64,000 bases of DNA, taken from Gangjinia marincola. GTDB taxonomy: Bacteria > Bacteroidota > Bacteroidia > Flavobacteriales > Flavobacteriaceae. The stretch spans positions 124,001 to 188,000 of the forward strand of contig NZ_BAAAFG010000016.1 of NCBI RefSeq assembly GCF_039523415.1. The letters run 5' to 3'. The notes beneath the pieces are model-generated. The model ran no database searches. It saw only the letters and a list, made by a program, of their open reading frames with translations, and had not been told where the DNA came from. A program made the translations under genes and the position numbers. Positions 26,099-35,298 of this stretch are shown here, one piece after another (position 1 is the stretch's first letter; each line of letters starts with the position of its first letter).

Positions 26099-27826
26099 TC
26101 ATACCCCATCCCTCATCCCTAATTCCTCATCCCTAGTCTTACCTCTAGCGAGTACTGCTTTTGCCATTCGGGGGATTTCTCGATTAAAGCATTCTAAAAT
26201 TGCATCAGTTCCTAAGACATTGCCTTTAGCAATTCTGCCCAGTGCATACAGCGGAACGTCTTCTTTCCCCACCACCTGAGCAGTAGCTAGCGTTTCTATG
26301 CCCAATCCTTCATGCACCGCTTGTACATAGCCTGAAGCAAACAACTGCCTGATCAAAGGATCGCTGCAGTGTTGCATGTCAGGTGCGTTTAGTACAGAAT
26401 TAATCAAAATGGAAGCCTTCACCGTCTTATTCCCTTTATTAAGTTCCCAGCCGCCGGATACGCGTTTGAGTTCCGGATCATCCAAAAAAGCGGCGGCGAT
26501 AAGGTTTTGCCGAATCAGTTCGTGCACCTGTAATAAACTTTCTACCGGTGGTCCGTAGGTGTATCGTTTCATAAACTCATCCAGATCGATCAGGGCTGCT
26601 AATGCCGCAGCTGATATAGGCGAATGATCAAACTGCTCGTACAAAAACGGGTGTAGTTGCCTCCACACCTGACCCGCAACATAGTCCAGGGTAAACGCCG
26701 AGTTTCCTCGTGCCATCTCAATGCATTTTTTAAGGTAGTGCTGCGCCGATAGGTTAGGATCTGTAAACAGGTGGTTATTTGCAGGCAAGCTTCGCTGATC
26801 CCACCAGGTCAACAACTGGGCAGCGATTTCTTTGGGGTCGTTTGCGGCATGTAGTTTTACATATACCGAAGCGACCAAAGAAGCGGTGGGCCCGGTAAAA
26901 TCTTCTAAGGTAAACGCTTCGGCCAAAGTCTCTATGTCTTTACGTAGCCCTTCTTTATACGCGCTAAGCAAAGCCTCTGGCGGAGTAAATTGATCATCAA
27001 TCGCTTTGCCTAAAGGTTTGGCAACACAGGGCAATCCGTCGTTACTAAACGGAATGAGCTGAGCCGGTTCTTTGCCAGAGAATTGATACCTTAGGGATTC
27101 CCCTTCTTTAACAAAGCTGCCTCCCTTGGCACTACTAAGCTTGCGCATCACATCAATCATGGTTAAGCCATAGCCAATCACAATCACGTTTTGATCCTGA
27201 ACCTCCATATCCATGATGGAAGGCGCATAGGGATCATCGATGTAAATGGCCTGCTCTTTTTTGGCATGCTGAATGTGTAAACGGGTTCGCTCTTCTTTTT
27301 CCAGCGGTAAATGCCCCATGGTGAGCACACAGGCCGCGACGGTATAGGTTGACTCATCACCGGCTACTAAGGTTATCTCAGGCGCCTTCCAATCCAGCTG
27401 GACAATCTCTTTTTGAATAAAATCCACCACCTGATGATCCATCAAAATATCCATGATGCTTTGTGCGCGTTTAAACAGATACCTCCCCATTTGCTTACGG
27501 GGCGGATAGGCGTCTTTAGCGGTGTCCTTATCTATGGCCACGCCTTGCTCCTTACACCACTGCGTATAATTAGGAAAAGCCGGAATGGTGATACCCTTGA
27601 AATCTAGCTGTTCCCGTCCGGGAAGGTCTTGTAACGCACGATCTGAAATATTGATCCTATTGGTATCGGGCTGCTGGATATCCCAGGCACTTCCTGTCGC
27701 CCAGACGTCACTGGGATCAAACATTAAAATTTTCAGCGCTGTTAGGTTGGATTGACTCGCTTCTACTATAAGTTGTTCTAAAGAAGATAGTCCTCGCGGG
27801 CCAAATCCTATAATGGCGATGTTCAT
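26099..27826 (-). CDS. FAD/NAD(P)-binding protein (NAD_binding_9 type)
   Basis: A 575-aa flavoprotein-like enzyme. The N-terminal dinucleotide-binding motif is IAIIGFGPRGLSSLEQL, followed by INISDRALQDLPGR. A second nucleotide-binding stretch, VIVIGYGLTMIDVMRKL, lies near residue 215, as in PF13454 proteins. The last dozen residues (TRDEELGMRDGV) are encoded by low-complexity sequence of the neighbouring repeat gap, so the original stop may have been lost. It lies 26 bp upstream of the cryptochrome gene on the same strand with no terminator between, hinting at a light or flavin link. Confidence 0.78.
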   Translation of the reverse strand: MNIAIIGFGPRGLSSLEQLIVEASQSNLTALKILMFDPSDVWATGSAWDIQQPDTNRINISDRALQDLPGREQLDFKGITIPAFPNYTQWCKEQGVAIDKDTAKDAYPPRKQMGRYLFKRAQSIMDILMDHQVVDFIQKEIVQLDWKAPEITLVAGDESTYTVAACVLTMGHLPLEKEERTRLHIQHAKKEQAIYIDDPYAPSIMDMEVQDQNVIVIGYGLTMIDVMRKLSSAKGGSFVKEGESLRYQFSGKEPAQLIPFSNDGLPCVAKPLGKAIDDQFTPPEALLSAYKEGLRKDIETLAEAFTLEDFTGPTASLVASVYVKLHAANDPKEIAAQLLTWWDQRSLPANNHLFTDPNLSAQHYLKKCIEMARGNSAFTLDYVAGQVWRQLHPFLYEQFDHSPISAAALAALIDLDEFMKRYTYGPPVESLLQVHELIRQNLIAAAFLDDPELKRVSGGWELNKGNKTVKASILINSVLNAPDMQHCSDPLIRQLFASGYVQAVHEGLGIETLATAQVVGKEDVPLYALGRIAKGNVLGTDAILECFNREIPRMAKAVLARGKTRDEELGMRDGV

Positions 27827-27852
27827 AGGTATAGTTAGGTTACGCCGGGGGA

Positions 27853-29256
27853 TTATTCCACCCCTGCGGCAGTTTTAATTTTATTTATGGCTCTGGTCCA
27901 TTTGGAATACACCGCGATTGGGGACGGATAATCTGCCGGGGGCGGGTCCATTTCCCACGGGATATAGATCAATTCATCTTCTACGGGAGCAAGCTCAGGA
28001 ATATAAGTCTGAATAAACTCCTTTGCCTTGTATTTTAAACTCTGATTCACCGGGTTGGTATACCAAATCTCATAAGCCTGTACGTGCCAGTTCATCCAGT
28101 TGGCGCTCACATCATAGTCAATTAAGTGCGATTCAAAGTACGCCGCTCCCCAGGTCCAGTCTATTTTTAGATCGTGAATCAAATAACTGGAGCAGTTTAC
28201 GCGCCCGCGGTTACTCATAAATCCGGTGTGGTTCAATTGACGCATGTGCGCATCGATGAATGGGATCCCGGTTTGACCCTCGCACCATCGCTTAAAATAG
28301 GTGGTGTTATTTTCAAACTCAAGGGTTCTCTTTGTGTAGCCCTGGGTGGTAAAGATCGCCGAACCCATGCGCATTCCCTTAAACGTAAAAAAATCCCGCC
28401 ACACTACTTCAAACACCAACCACCAGGTACTGATGTTCTTTTTAACCTGCTGCTCATAGTCCTTCACCTTCCAATAGACCGTACGCGGTGATAAGGCTCC
28501 CAGCGCAAAGTACGCCGAAAGTTTACTGCTAAAATCCATCCCTAGGGAACGATTTCGGGTCCATTTATAGCTGGTGAGTAATTCGGTTTCAAAGGTATAA
28601 TACGCCAGGCGTTCTAATGCGGCATCCTCCCCACCGGGAAGGTAGGGGGTTACTTTTTTGTCCCGTTCTAATCCCAGTGCTTCGGGTGTGGGGAGGTCTG
28701 TAGGGAGTTCAGCCTCAATGACCCTGATCTGTTGAGGCACTTCATACATCTTACGCACCCCTGCTTTTTTGGTGGTGTTGATTCTAAAGGCCTTACTCGT
28801 TTTTGGGATATCTTCAATCGCATAAGGCAGATCGGCTTTATGGTACAGGGTCTTCCCCCACACCTGGATCAGCTCTACGTTTTTTGGAATGGCTTGCTGC
28901 ACCTGTTGGAGGACCTGGATTTCTTCGGAAGCATACGCTTCTTCGGTATAGATACGTTCAATCCCATACTCCTCTACCAGCCGGGGTAAGATTTCTTCAG
29001 GCAGTCCTACCTGAATATAGAGCTTACCTCCCAAAGCTGTGATGTTTGCCTGAAGGTTCTGCAGGGTTGCTGCTAAAAAAAGAAAACGCTTGTATCCGGC
29101 TTTTTTAAAGCCATATGGAGTGTCTTGCCAATGCCGCGGATCAAATATATAAATCGGCAATATAGAATCAGATTCATGAAGCGCTTTGGTTAGCGTTTCA
29201 TTGTCTAACAAGCGTAAGTCATTCTTAAACCAAAGTAAGCTACGGGTTGCCTTCAT
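27853..29256 (-). CDS. DASH-type cryptochrome/photolyase
   Basis: A 467-aa flavoprotein. The N-terminal photolyase domain (SLLWFKNDLRLLDNETL) is followed by the FAD-binding domain (TSYKWTRNRSLGMDFSSKLSAYFALGALSPRTVYW, then RQLNHTGFMSNRGRVNCSSYL and DYDVSANWMNWHVQAYE). The order and wording of these motifs fit the DASH cryptochromes, which repair cyclobutane dimers mainly in single-stranded DNA. It is 9 bp from a second photolyase-family gene on the same strand, so the two are cotranscribed. Confidence 0.88.
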   Translation of the reverse strand: MKATRSLLWFKNDLRLLDNETLTKALHESDSILPIYIFDPRHWQDTPYGFKKAGYKRFLFLAATLQNLQANITALGGKLYIQVGLPEEILPRLVEEYGIERIYTEEAYASEEIQVLQQVQQAIPKNVELIQVWGKTLYHKADLPYAIEDIPKTSKAFRINTTKKAGVRKMYEVPQQIRVIEAELPTDLPTPEALGLERDKKVTPYLPGGEDAALERLAYYTFETELLTSYKWTRNRSLGMDFSSKLSAYFALGALSPRTVYWKVKDYEQQVKKNISTWWLVFEVVWRDFFTFKGMRMGSAIFTTQGYTKRTLEFENNTTYFKRWCEGQTGIPFIDAHMRQLNHTGFMSNRGRVNCSSYLIHDLKIDWTWGAAYFESHLIDYDVSANWMNWHVQAYEIWYTNPVNQSLKYKAKEFIQTYIPELAPVEDELIYIPWEMDPPPADYPSPIAVYSKWTRAINKIKTAAGVE

Positions 29257-29265
29257 GAGAGGGAA

Positions 29266-30753
29266 TTAAATTCTAACGGCATCATCGGTTTGCGAAGGTC
29301 GTCTTATGGTGTGTGTTGCTAAAATGCGCAGGCGTTCTTTTTTGGCTAATGCCGTTTTACGCTGCCCGTAGAGCCATTTTAGGGCATGGGCTCTGGTGGC
29401 TTTGATGTCTACAATCCGCTCCGGATAATCCCGCCCCAGGCTAAAGCCGTATAACTCCTCTTCCATCGGGGTGACCTTCCAGGGTTCTATGGCGAGGTGA
29501 GCGGGGAGGTTTTTAAGCTCAGGCACCCAGGTTTTGATAAATACTGCTTCAGGATCATGATCCAATGCATTTTTGGTGGGATTATACACCCGTACCGTAT
29601 TGGTACCGGTTAATCCTGCCTGCATTTGAAACTGCCCGTAGTGAATGCCCGGTTCAAAATCCAAGAATTGCCTCGCCAGCCATGCGCTGCCGGTGGTAAA
29701 ATGCTGAAATAAATGATGCGTTAAAAACGAGGTGATCATCGCCCGCATGCGAAAGTTGATATAGCCGGTAGCGGCTACGCAACGCACCGATGCGTCTACC
29801 AATGGATAGCCGGTATTTCCCGTGGTCCAGGCAGTGACAAAAGCTTCGTTATAGGGCTGGGGAATGGACATCAAGCCGCGGTTAATGGCTTCAACTTCCA
29901 TGCGTGGTTCTTGTTCAAACTTTTGAATAAAATGACTTTGCCAGCGTAATCTGGAGCCAAAGGCCACCAACTGACGTTTATGCGCAGAGGTTTTGCGACG
30001 GCGTTCCACCTCCTGATACAATTCTCTGATAGAACATACTCCCCAGGAAATATAGGGAGACAGCCTGCTGCACCCGTATTGACTTTGTTCTGGTTTAGAG
30101 ATAAAGTCGCTGTAAAATTCCAGACGTTCTTCAAAAAAACTGTTGTGGTACTCCAGATAGGATTCCCTCCCTCCTCGCTGAAACGAATGCTCTGGCGTGG
30201 TCAGTTCAAAGGTTTTAAAAGTTTTGGTAAAATAATCGATTGTGGTGGGATCTACTGCCACTCCGGTATCCACTACTTCGGCTAAGGGAGCTTTCATGTA
30301 GGTGTACCAAGACTTCCGCCAGTGATCCCGATTTGAAATGGCGCGTAATACGCCGTTATTTTGAACTTCTTTCCAAGTAATATTACGTTGTTTGCAGGCT
30401 TCCGCGAAAGCGATATCACGGGTGTAGGTAATGTCCAGCCCGGTTTCTTTAGTACTGTAAATGCACTCGATTTCATGGTCTTGTGCGACACGTGCTAAAA
30501 AAGGAACCGCCTCTTCTTCTACCGTAACCAGGTGATGTCCCCAGTGGTCCAAAGCGGTTTTTAATGAACGAAGAGACTCCTTGACAAAGTAGGCATGCCG
30601 ATCAGCGTAATGAGGATCCTGCCAAATGTGTGGTTCATACAGGTATACGCAAAGTACCGGATTGCCCGAAGAACATGCTGCCTGCAGGGCTTCATGATCT
30701 ACTACCCGCAGATCCCGTTTAAACCACATGATGGAAAGAGGCGTTGATGACAT
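29266..30753 (-). CDS. cryptochrome/photolyase-family protein, second copy
   Basis: A 495-aa protein with the photolyase N-terminus (SIMWFKRDLRVVDHEALQAA) and FAD-binding motifs (YGCSRLSPYISWGVCSIRELY, NTGYPLVDASVRCVAATGYINFRMRAM, HYGQFQMQAGLTGTN). It differs clearly from the DASH gene next door and lacks the C-terminal cysteine cluster of FeS-type bacterial photolyases. A CPD or (6-4) specificity cannot be read off. Its codon 350-370 region holds one copy of the 15-bp motif GCTTCCGCGAAAGCG (30398-30412). Confidence 0.82.
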   Translation of the reverse strand: MSSTPLSIMWFKRDLRVVDHEALQAACSSGNPVLCVYLYEPHIWQDPHYADRHAYFVKESLRSLKTALDHWGHHLVTVEEEAVPFLARVAQDHEIECIYSTKETGLDITYTRDIAFAEACKQRNITWKEVQNNGVLRAISNRDHWRKSWYTYMKAPLAEVVDTGVAVDPTTIDYFTKTFKTFELTTPEHSFQRGGRESYLEYHNSFFEERLEFYSDFISKPEQSQYGCSRLSPYISWGVCSIRELYQEVERRRKTSAHKRQLVAFGSRLRWQSHFIQKFEQEPRMEVEAINRGLMSIPQPYNEAFVTAWTTGNTGYPLVDASVRCVAATGYINFRMRAMITSFLTHHLFQHFTTGSAWLARQFLDFEPGIHYGQFQMQAGLTGTNTVRVYNPTKNALDHDPEAVFIKTWVPELKNLPAHLAIEPWKVTPMEEELYGFSLGRDYPERIVDIKATRAHALKWLYGQRKTALAKKERLRILATHTIRRPSQTDDAVRI

Positions 30754-30776
30754 GAGGACTGATGTGTTAGGAGGAT

Positions 30777-30899
30777 CTATTCTTCATCTTCCTCATACCC
30801 CGGAAGAAATTCTTCTTTAAACGAACGGTCATTTTTTATCCAATCGTAGGCGTAATACGCAATTTGTGCAATGGTAAGTACTCTAAATAAGGTTTTCAT
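30777..30899 (-). CDS. 40-aa small protein upstream of the photolyases
   Basis: ATG at 30897-30899 to TAG at 30777-30779 encodes MKTLFRVLTIAQIAYYAYDW followed by an acidic tail ending in EEDEE. It has a plausible amphipathic membrane segment and an acidic C-terminus. It ends 23 bp before the photolyase start on the same strand, so it is likely cotranscribed. I do not recognise the family. Confidence 0.55.
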   Translation of the reverse strand: MKTLFRVLTIAQIAYYAYDWIKNDRSFKEEFLPGYEEDEE

Positions 30900-31007
30900 G
30901 GTGTTTAATTTTACTACAAGGTACTTTTATCTATCTAAGGTCAAGATGATATTACCGAACATTAACGCCACGGTGTTAAAAACTGTTATCGGGGTTTAAC
31001 CTATCGT

Positions 31008-31532
31008 TTACTTGCGTCGCACACCCTCTAACAAATCATCGTTTAGGGATTTGTTTTCATTGGTATGTAAGACCGACATGTCTCCCGTACTTTCAAGCAC
31101 CACCGCCTGAACCTCACTAAACTCCAATACATTGGCTTCTCGTAGTTTCGCAATCAAATCTGTCTTACCAATGTTGGCACTTTTTAGGTTATCGTAGAGA
31201 ATTTCGCCGTCTTCCATGAGTAATAGCGGCGTGTTGGTAGCAAAGCTTCTAAACCATTTCATTTTTCTAACCAACAGAGAGAACAAGGTTTGGAAGGCGA
31301 TGATCCCACTTAGCGCGACAGCTCCTTTTACGATGGACTCCTCTGGGTGCAGAATGATCGCCCCCAAAATGGTCCCGACGGCAATGGTAGAGGCAAAATC
31401 AAAACTGGACATCTTGGCAAAGGTGCGCAATCCTGAAATTCGGGTAATGGTGATCATCACAATAAATATGGCAATGATAGATAAGGCTACTTTGAGCAGT
31501 GGTGAATCGGCATCGTATATCCAATCAAACAT
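31008..31532 (-). CDS. DUF421 (YetF-like) membrane protein
   Basis: A 174-aa protein from the ATG at 31530-31532 (MFDWIYDADSP). The frame is open to 31583, but the extra residues look non-native and the ATG fits the family. Three hydrophobic segments are followed by the DUF421 core (SFDFASTIAVGTILGAIIL, then PLLLMEDGEILYDNLKSANI and LREANVLEFSEVQAVVLESTG). The function is unknown; Bacillus YetF/YdfS homologues are membrane proteins. On the minus strand TATCTTTA near 31555 is a possible -7 box. Confidence 0.85.
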   Translation of the reverse strand: MFDWIYDADSPLLKVALSIIAIFIVMITITRISGLRTFAKMSSFDFASTIAVGTILGAIILHPEESIVKGAVALSGIIAFQTLFSLLVRKMKWFRSFATNTPLLLMEDGEILYDNLKSANIGKTDLIAKLREANVLEFSEVQAVVLESTGDMSVLHTNENKSLNDDLLEGVRRK

Positions 31533-31746
31533 AAGGCGGGTTATTAGGTGAATCCTAAAGATACGTTCTGTAGGTGAATTCAAATGACGTAGGCTGCGAT
31601 AGGATGCAGAATAAATGGATTAAGGGTAAAATCTATTGGATTTTCTTGGCCTCCTCATTGTAATGAACGTTGATTAAATACTGACCGTCTATCGTGATTT
31701 TAAGCCTTGTAAGCAATATCTTCGCGTAATTGTTTGCACTTTTTCG

Positions 31747-31754
31747 TATCTTTG
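31747..31754 (+). promoter_or_regulatory. -7 promoter box TATCTTTG of the metal cluster
   Basis: An exact match to the Bacteroidota -7 consensus TAnnTTTG, only 5 bp before the GTG at 31760. The matching TTG upstream is poorly spaced. If used, the mRNA would be leaderless or nearly so. Confidence 0.45.
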
Positions 31755-31759
31755 CACCA

Positions 31760-32179
31760 GTGAAAAAAGTCGCTCAACATATCACAGCTGGTTTACTGGC
31801 GCTTTTGGTGCTGTTTTCTTCGGTATCTTTTACCGTAGACATGCATTATTGTGGTGGTCATTTGGTGGATCTGGCGATCAATCATGAGGCCGAAAGTTGC
31901 AGCATGGAGCAACTTTTTGACCATCCTTCCGAAGGGCTGCAAGCTCTCATGTCATCCTGTTGTAAGGATAAGCAGATTACTATGATCGGTGAGGATCATG
32001 AAGTGCCCTCTTTTTCCGCAGAAAAAGACCTTGATGTACCCGTTCATGCCATCACTCATTCATATCTGTATGATGCTACGATGATCCGCTTAGATCAGGT
32101 CATCCCTTTCAATGCAGAATATCCTCCGCCTTTGCCGCAAAGGCCACTATTTATCCTTTACGAGTCCTACCTGATTTGA
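31760..32179 (+). CDS. HYC_CC_PP family protein
   Basis: A 139-aa secreted or membrane-anchored protein. The three family motifs are plain: MHYCGG after the signal-like helix, SSCCKDK in the middle and EYPPPLPQ at the end. The GTG at 31760 is preferred over a TTG at 31730 because the latter lies upstream of a promoter box. The cysteines and histidines suggest metal or redox binding. It opens a five- or six-gene cluster with HMA-domain proteins, consistent with periplasmic metal handling (inference). Confidence 0.78.
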   Translation: MKKVAQHITAGLLALLVLFSSVSFTVDMHYCGGHLVDLAINHEAESCSMEQLFDHPSEGLQALMSSCCKDKQITMIGEDHEVPSFSAEKDLDVPVHAITHSYLYDATMIRLDQVIPFNAEYPPPLPQRPLFILYESYLI

Positions 32180-32231
32180 TTAAACGTACACTTGTTATCT
32201 AACACTTGTTACACGTTTAATTCAATACCTT

Positions 32232-32996
32232 ATGAAAACAATTTATTGGTGTCTATGCAGTCTACTGCTAACCACTTCACTTTGGTCCCAGGGACCCCCC
32301 ATTACCGCTGATAAACCTATTATGCTGGGTGGCGGTAGTTTTACCGTAAAAACCCTGACTGAAATCAGGCGTACCGAACGCATGAACGCAACTTATATTC
32401 CTGTCATGCTTCATTATTTGCCTACTGCCAATTCACTGGTGGCGGTGCATCTTCCTTACCTGCATTATAACATTGCAGGAACAGAAGAAGATATATTGGC
32501 CGATATCAAAGTACTGGGAAAATACCAGTTTTATCGCAAGGATGGCACGGGTAAAACCTTTAGAATGGTGGCTAAAACCCTACAGAGTATCCCCACAGGA
32601 GATAAGGTCGATATCATTGGCTTAAGTACAGGCTTCTACGAAAGCTATTTTGGCATAGTTGCTGGATATGAAAGTCTTAAGTACGGGATATCGACTGAAA
32701 TGGGATACAATCTGGTGCCAGATGGTACACAAGACGAATTTAGGGTAAAAGGTGGATTTGGACTCCCCTTATTAAAACCCCAATATCCCAACAAGCAGGT
32801 CAATCTCTTTTTTGAATACACCAGCAGTTTATTCCCAGAGCGGGATTGGTATCAATTACTATACGCGCAGGGGGTACAATATGCCCGTAAGAACATCACC
32901 TTTGATTTGGCCATCCAATGGCCCTTAACTCAGGATGTTGATGAGGGCAGAGAATTTTTAACCAGTGTGTTTTTAGGCACACGCTTTACATTTTAA
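32232..32996 (+). CDS. predicted outer-membrane beta-barrel of the metal cluster
   Basis: A 254-aa protein with a signal peptide (MKTIYWCLCSLLLTTSLWS-Q) and alternating strands rich in aromatic residues, ending with FLTSVFLGTRFTF, a typical barrel C-terminus. It resembles the transporter or MetA-pathway type barrels seen in Bacteroidota. It lies between the HYC_CC_PP and double-HMA genes. A role in moving a metal or its complex through the outer membrane is inferred from context only. Confidence 0.65.
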   Translation: MKTIYWCLCSLLLTTSLWSQGPPITADKPIMLGGGSFTVKTLTEIRRTERMNATYIPVMLHYLPTANSLVAVHLPYLHYNIAGTEEDILADIKVLGKYQFYRKDGTGKTFRMVAKTLQSIPTGDKVDIIGLSTGFYESYFGIVAGYESLKYGISTEMGYNLVPDGTQDEFRVKGGFGLPLLKPQYPNKQVNLFFEYTSSLFPERDWYQLLYAQGVQYARKNITFDLAIQWPLTQDVDEGREFLTSVFLGTRFTF

Positions 32997-33011
32997 TTTA
33001 ATTTACACAAG

Positions 33012-33635
33012 ATGAAATATATAATAGTCATAATGGCAGCCGTACTACTGGGAGTAGCACCTGCACACGCACAAAAAGAACGGGATCAATTTATGGTACA
33101 GGTAGACGGTTTAGGCTGTCCATTTTGCGCCTATGGTCTGGAAAAGAAGTTCAAAGAATTTAAAGGCATCAAAGATGTCAAGATTGATATCGAAACCGGG
33201 GATTTTTCTTTTTCGTATCCTTCGGAAAAGGCTTTGACCCTAGAAGCGGTCGAACAACAAGTGATTAAAGCCGGATATACGCCCATGAGCGGAAAGGTCA
33301 CCCGTGCCGACGGAAGCGTTCAAGAAATGAATGGAACCGTTGCCGTTGCCGAAGGTGATGCTGCCCTTACAAATGCAAGCTTTAAGGTTGGTGGGAAATG
33401 TGGCATGTGTGAAAACCGTATCCTAAAAGCGGTAAGCACCATTGAGGGAGCTTTTGATGCCTCTTGGGATCAAGATTCTAAGCAATTTATGGTGAAGTAT
33501 GACGCCTCAAAAACCTCTGAAAAGGAGATTCAGCAGACCATTGCGAAAGCAGGTCATGATACGCCTATGTTTAAAGCAAAAGATGATGTATATACGAACC
33601 TTCCACCCTGTTGTAATTATGAACGTTTACAGTAA
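33012..33635 (+). CDS. secreted protein with two heavy-metal-associated (HMA) domains
   Basis: A 207-aa protein with a signal peptide (cut near AHA-Q). The first HMA domain has GLGCPFCAYG (about residues 33-42), the second GGKCGMCENR (about 132-141). Each CxxC binds soft metals such as Cu(I) or Hg(II). An LPPCC tail near the C-terminus may be a third site. It is like a two-domain MerP/CopZ chaperone placed in the periplasm. The next gene starts within its last 17 bases. Confidence 0.85.
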   Translation: MKYIIVIMAAVLLGVAPAHAQKERDQFMVQVDGLGCPFCAYGLEKKFKEFKGIKDVKIDIETGDFSFSYPSEKALTLEAVEQQVIKAGYTPMSGKVTRADGSVQEMNGTVAVAEGDAALTNASFKVGGKCGMCENRILKAVSTIEGAFDASWDQDSKQFMVKYDASKTSEKEIQQTIAKAGHDTPMFKAKDDVYTNLPPCCNYERLQ

Positions 33636-34473
33636 GCTAGCTAAAACCGCTATCCTTGCAGCAGGGATAGTGGCTTTTATAGGATGTCAAGAAGAAAAGG
33701 TCTTTCAACCCTGGCAGCCGGATAACGTGATTTCACTTGATGAGGTGAGTCCGCTGGGAATTACTGCCGTAGGAGATGACCTGTGGGTATCTGATAGTGA
33801 TCGCAATCAATTGGTTAAGATTGATGAGAACGGCAAAACCCTAGCAACCATTGGCGGATTTGATCGCCCCATGCACATAGCTACCGATGGGGATCATATT
33901 ATTGTACCTCAATATGGAAATGATGAGATCAGTCGTGTTGCCTTAACTAGTAAACAGATCAATAACGTAGATCTTGCATTTGGGAATGAACAGCAAAACG
34001 ATAGCCTGGATGCGCCGGCCGGAGTATGGAAAGAAGGGAACGAATTGGCGATCGCCGACTTTTATAATCACCGGTTTTTATATAAAAATGCTCAAGATCA
34101 GTGGTTGATCATTGGGCAACAAGGTAAAAAAGATGGGGAGTTTTACTACCCTACCGATATCCAGTTGACCACCGATAGGATTATTGTGGCAGATGCCTAT
34201 AATCATCGGGTACAAGTATTTGATAAACAAGGCAATCACCTCAACACCATTGGAGTTGAACAAAACATGAATGCTGCAACCGGTATCTGGATGGCAGAAA
34301 AGGAACTCTACGTAACTGACTTTGAAAATGATCGGGTATTGGTTTTTGATCTGGACGGAAAAGTAATCCAAGAGTTTACCGGGATTGAAAAACCTACCGA
34401 TATCATCATCCATAAGGCTAAGCTTTACATCACCAGTTACCGTGGTGGAAAACTGCACGTGTTTAAGGGATAA
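33619..34473 (+). CDS. NHL-repeat beta-propeller lipoprotein
   Basis: The start is set at ATG 33619 (MNVYSKLAKTAILAAGIVAF), 284 aa, since longer versions to 33499 are out-of-frame readings of the HMA gene. A lipobox (FIGC) follows the hydrophobic stretch, so it is a lipoprotein. The body has repeated NHL blades (DDLWVSDSDRNQLVKID, NELAIADFYNHRFLY, DRIIVADAYNHRVQVFD, ELYVTDFENDRVLVFD). It overlaps the double-HMA gene by 17 bp and probably works with it on the cell surface or in the periplasm. Its function is unknown. Confidence 0.8.
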   Translation: MNVYSKLAKTAILAAGIVAFIGCQEEKVFQPWQPDNVISLDEVSPLGITAVGDDLWVSDSDRNQLVKIDENGKTLATIGGFDRPMHIATDGDHIIVPQYGNDEISRVALTSKQINNVDLAFGNEQQNDSLDAPAGVWKEGNELAIADFYNHRFLYKNAQDQWLIIGQQGKKDGEFYYPTDIQLTTDRIIVADAYNHRVQVFDKQGNHLNTIGVEQNMNAATGIWMAEKELYVTDFENDRVLVFDLDGKVIQEFTGIEKPTDIIIHKAKLYITSYRGGKLHVFKG

Positions 34474-34539
34474 AAGCGCTGATACATTCATTTTAATCTT
34501 AATGGTAACTTTAAACTATCGTATAGTAGAATTGATAAA

Positions 34540-35298
34540 ATGAAGAAAATGATAAACACCTATCATATACAAGGCATGACCTGCAATGGTTGCCGTACCG
34601 ATGTTGAACAACGATTGAATGCGGTTGAAGGAGTGACTAAAGCGCAAGTTGTTTTAGAAACTGAAGAAGCCACTATTACGATGGATTCGCATATCGCTAC
34701 AGAAAAACTTCAGCAGGCATTACCTAAAAAATACACCATCACGCAGAAGCAGGAAGTAACGCCAAAATCTGAAATACCATCATCTAGCCCGGTGTTAGCT
34801 CAAGAAGAAAAATCCAAGCTTTCTCAATTAGCGCCGCTCTTGCTCATTTTGTTCTACATTGCTTCGGCCAGTATCTTGATGCATAGAGAGGAGTGGGGCC
34901 TTACGGAGATCATGTTGGATTTTATGGGACTTTTTTACATTGTCTTTAGCTTTTTTAAATTACTGGATCTAAAAGGATTCCCGGATAGTTTTAGGATGTA
35001 CGATCCACTGGCCAAACGCGTTCCCGTTTATGCTAAGATTTATCCATTCATAGAATCAGCACTGGGACTCATGTTTTTATTTAGGTTCGAACTGTTGATT
35101 GCCCTTATTGCTACTATTCTCATCTTAGGAATAACTACAATAGGAGTTACCAAAACACTTTTGGATAAAAAATCCATTCAGTGTGCCTGCTTGGGTACAG
35201 CGCTCAAACTCCCCATGACCGAAGCAACTTTTATTGAAAATGCCATTATGATTGTGATGGCGGGAATCATGTTAGTTCAATACTTTAACCTTGTATGA
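34540..35298 (+). CDS. HMA domain fused to MauE/DoxX-like membrane protein
   Basis: A 252-aa fusion. An N-terminal HMA domain has GMTCNGC near residues 12-18. A linker (about 70-95) is followed by four hydrophobic helices of the MauE/DoxX-like type. The conserved QCACLG near residue 210 sits after the third helix. The layout recalls MerT-like importers fed by a tethered metal-binding domain. It stops 4 bp inside the next gene. The direction of transport is not shown by the sequence. Confidence 0.8.
   Translation: MKKMINTYHIQGMTCNGCRTDVEQRLNAVEGVTKAQVVLETEEATITMDSHIATEKLQQALPKKYTITQKQEVTPKSEIPSSSPVLAQEEKSKLSQLAPLLLILFYIASASILMHREEWGLTEIMLDFMGLFYIVFSFFKLLDLKGFPDSFRMYDPLAKRVPVYAKIYPFIESALGLMFLFRFELLIALIATILILGITTIGVTKTLLDKKSIQCACLGTALKLPMTEATFIENAIMIVMAGIMLVQYFNLV

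Noticed and set aside
33499..33618. N-terminal extension of the NHL lipoprotein
   Set aside because: These codons are an out-of-frame reading of the HMA gene; the signal peptide starts at 33619.
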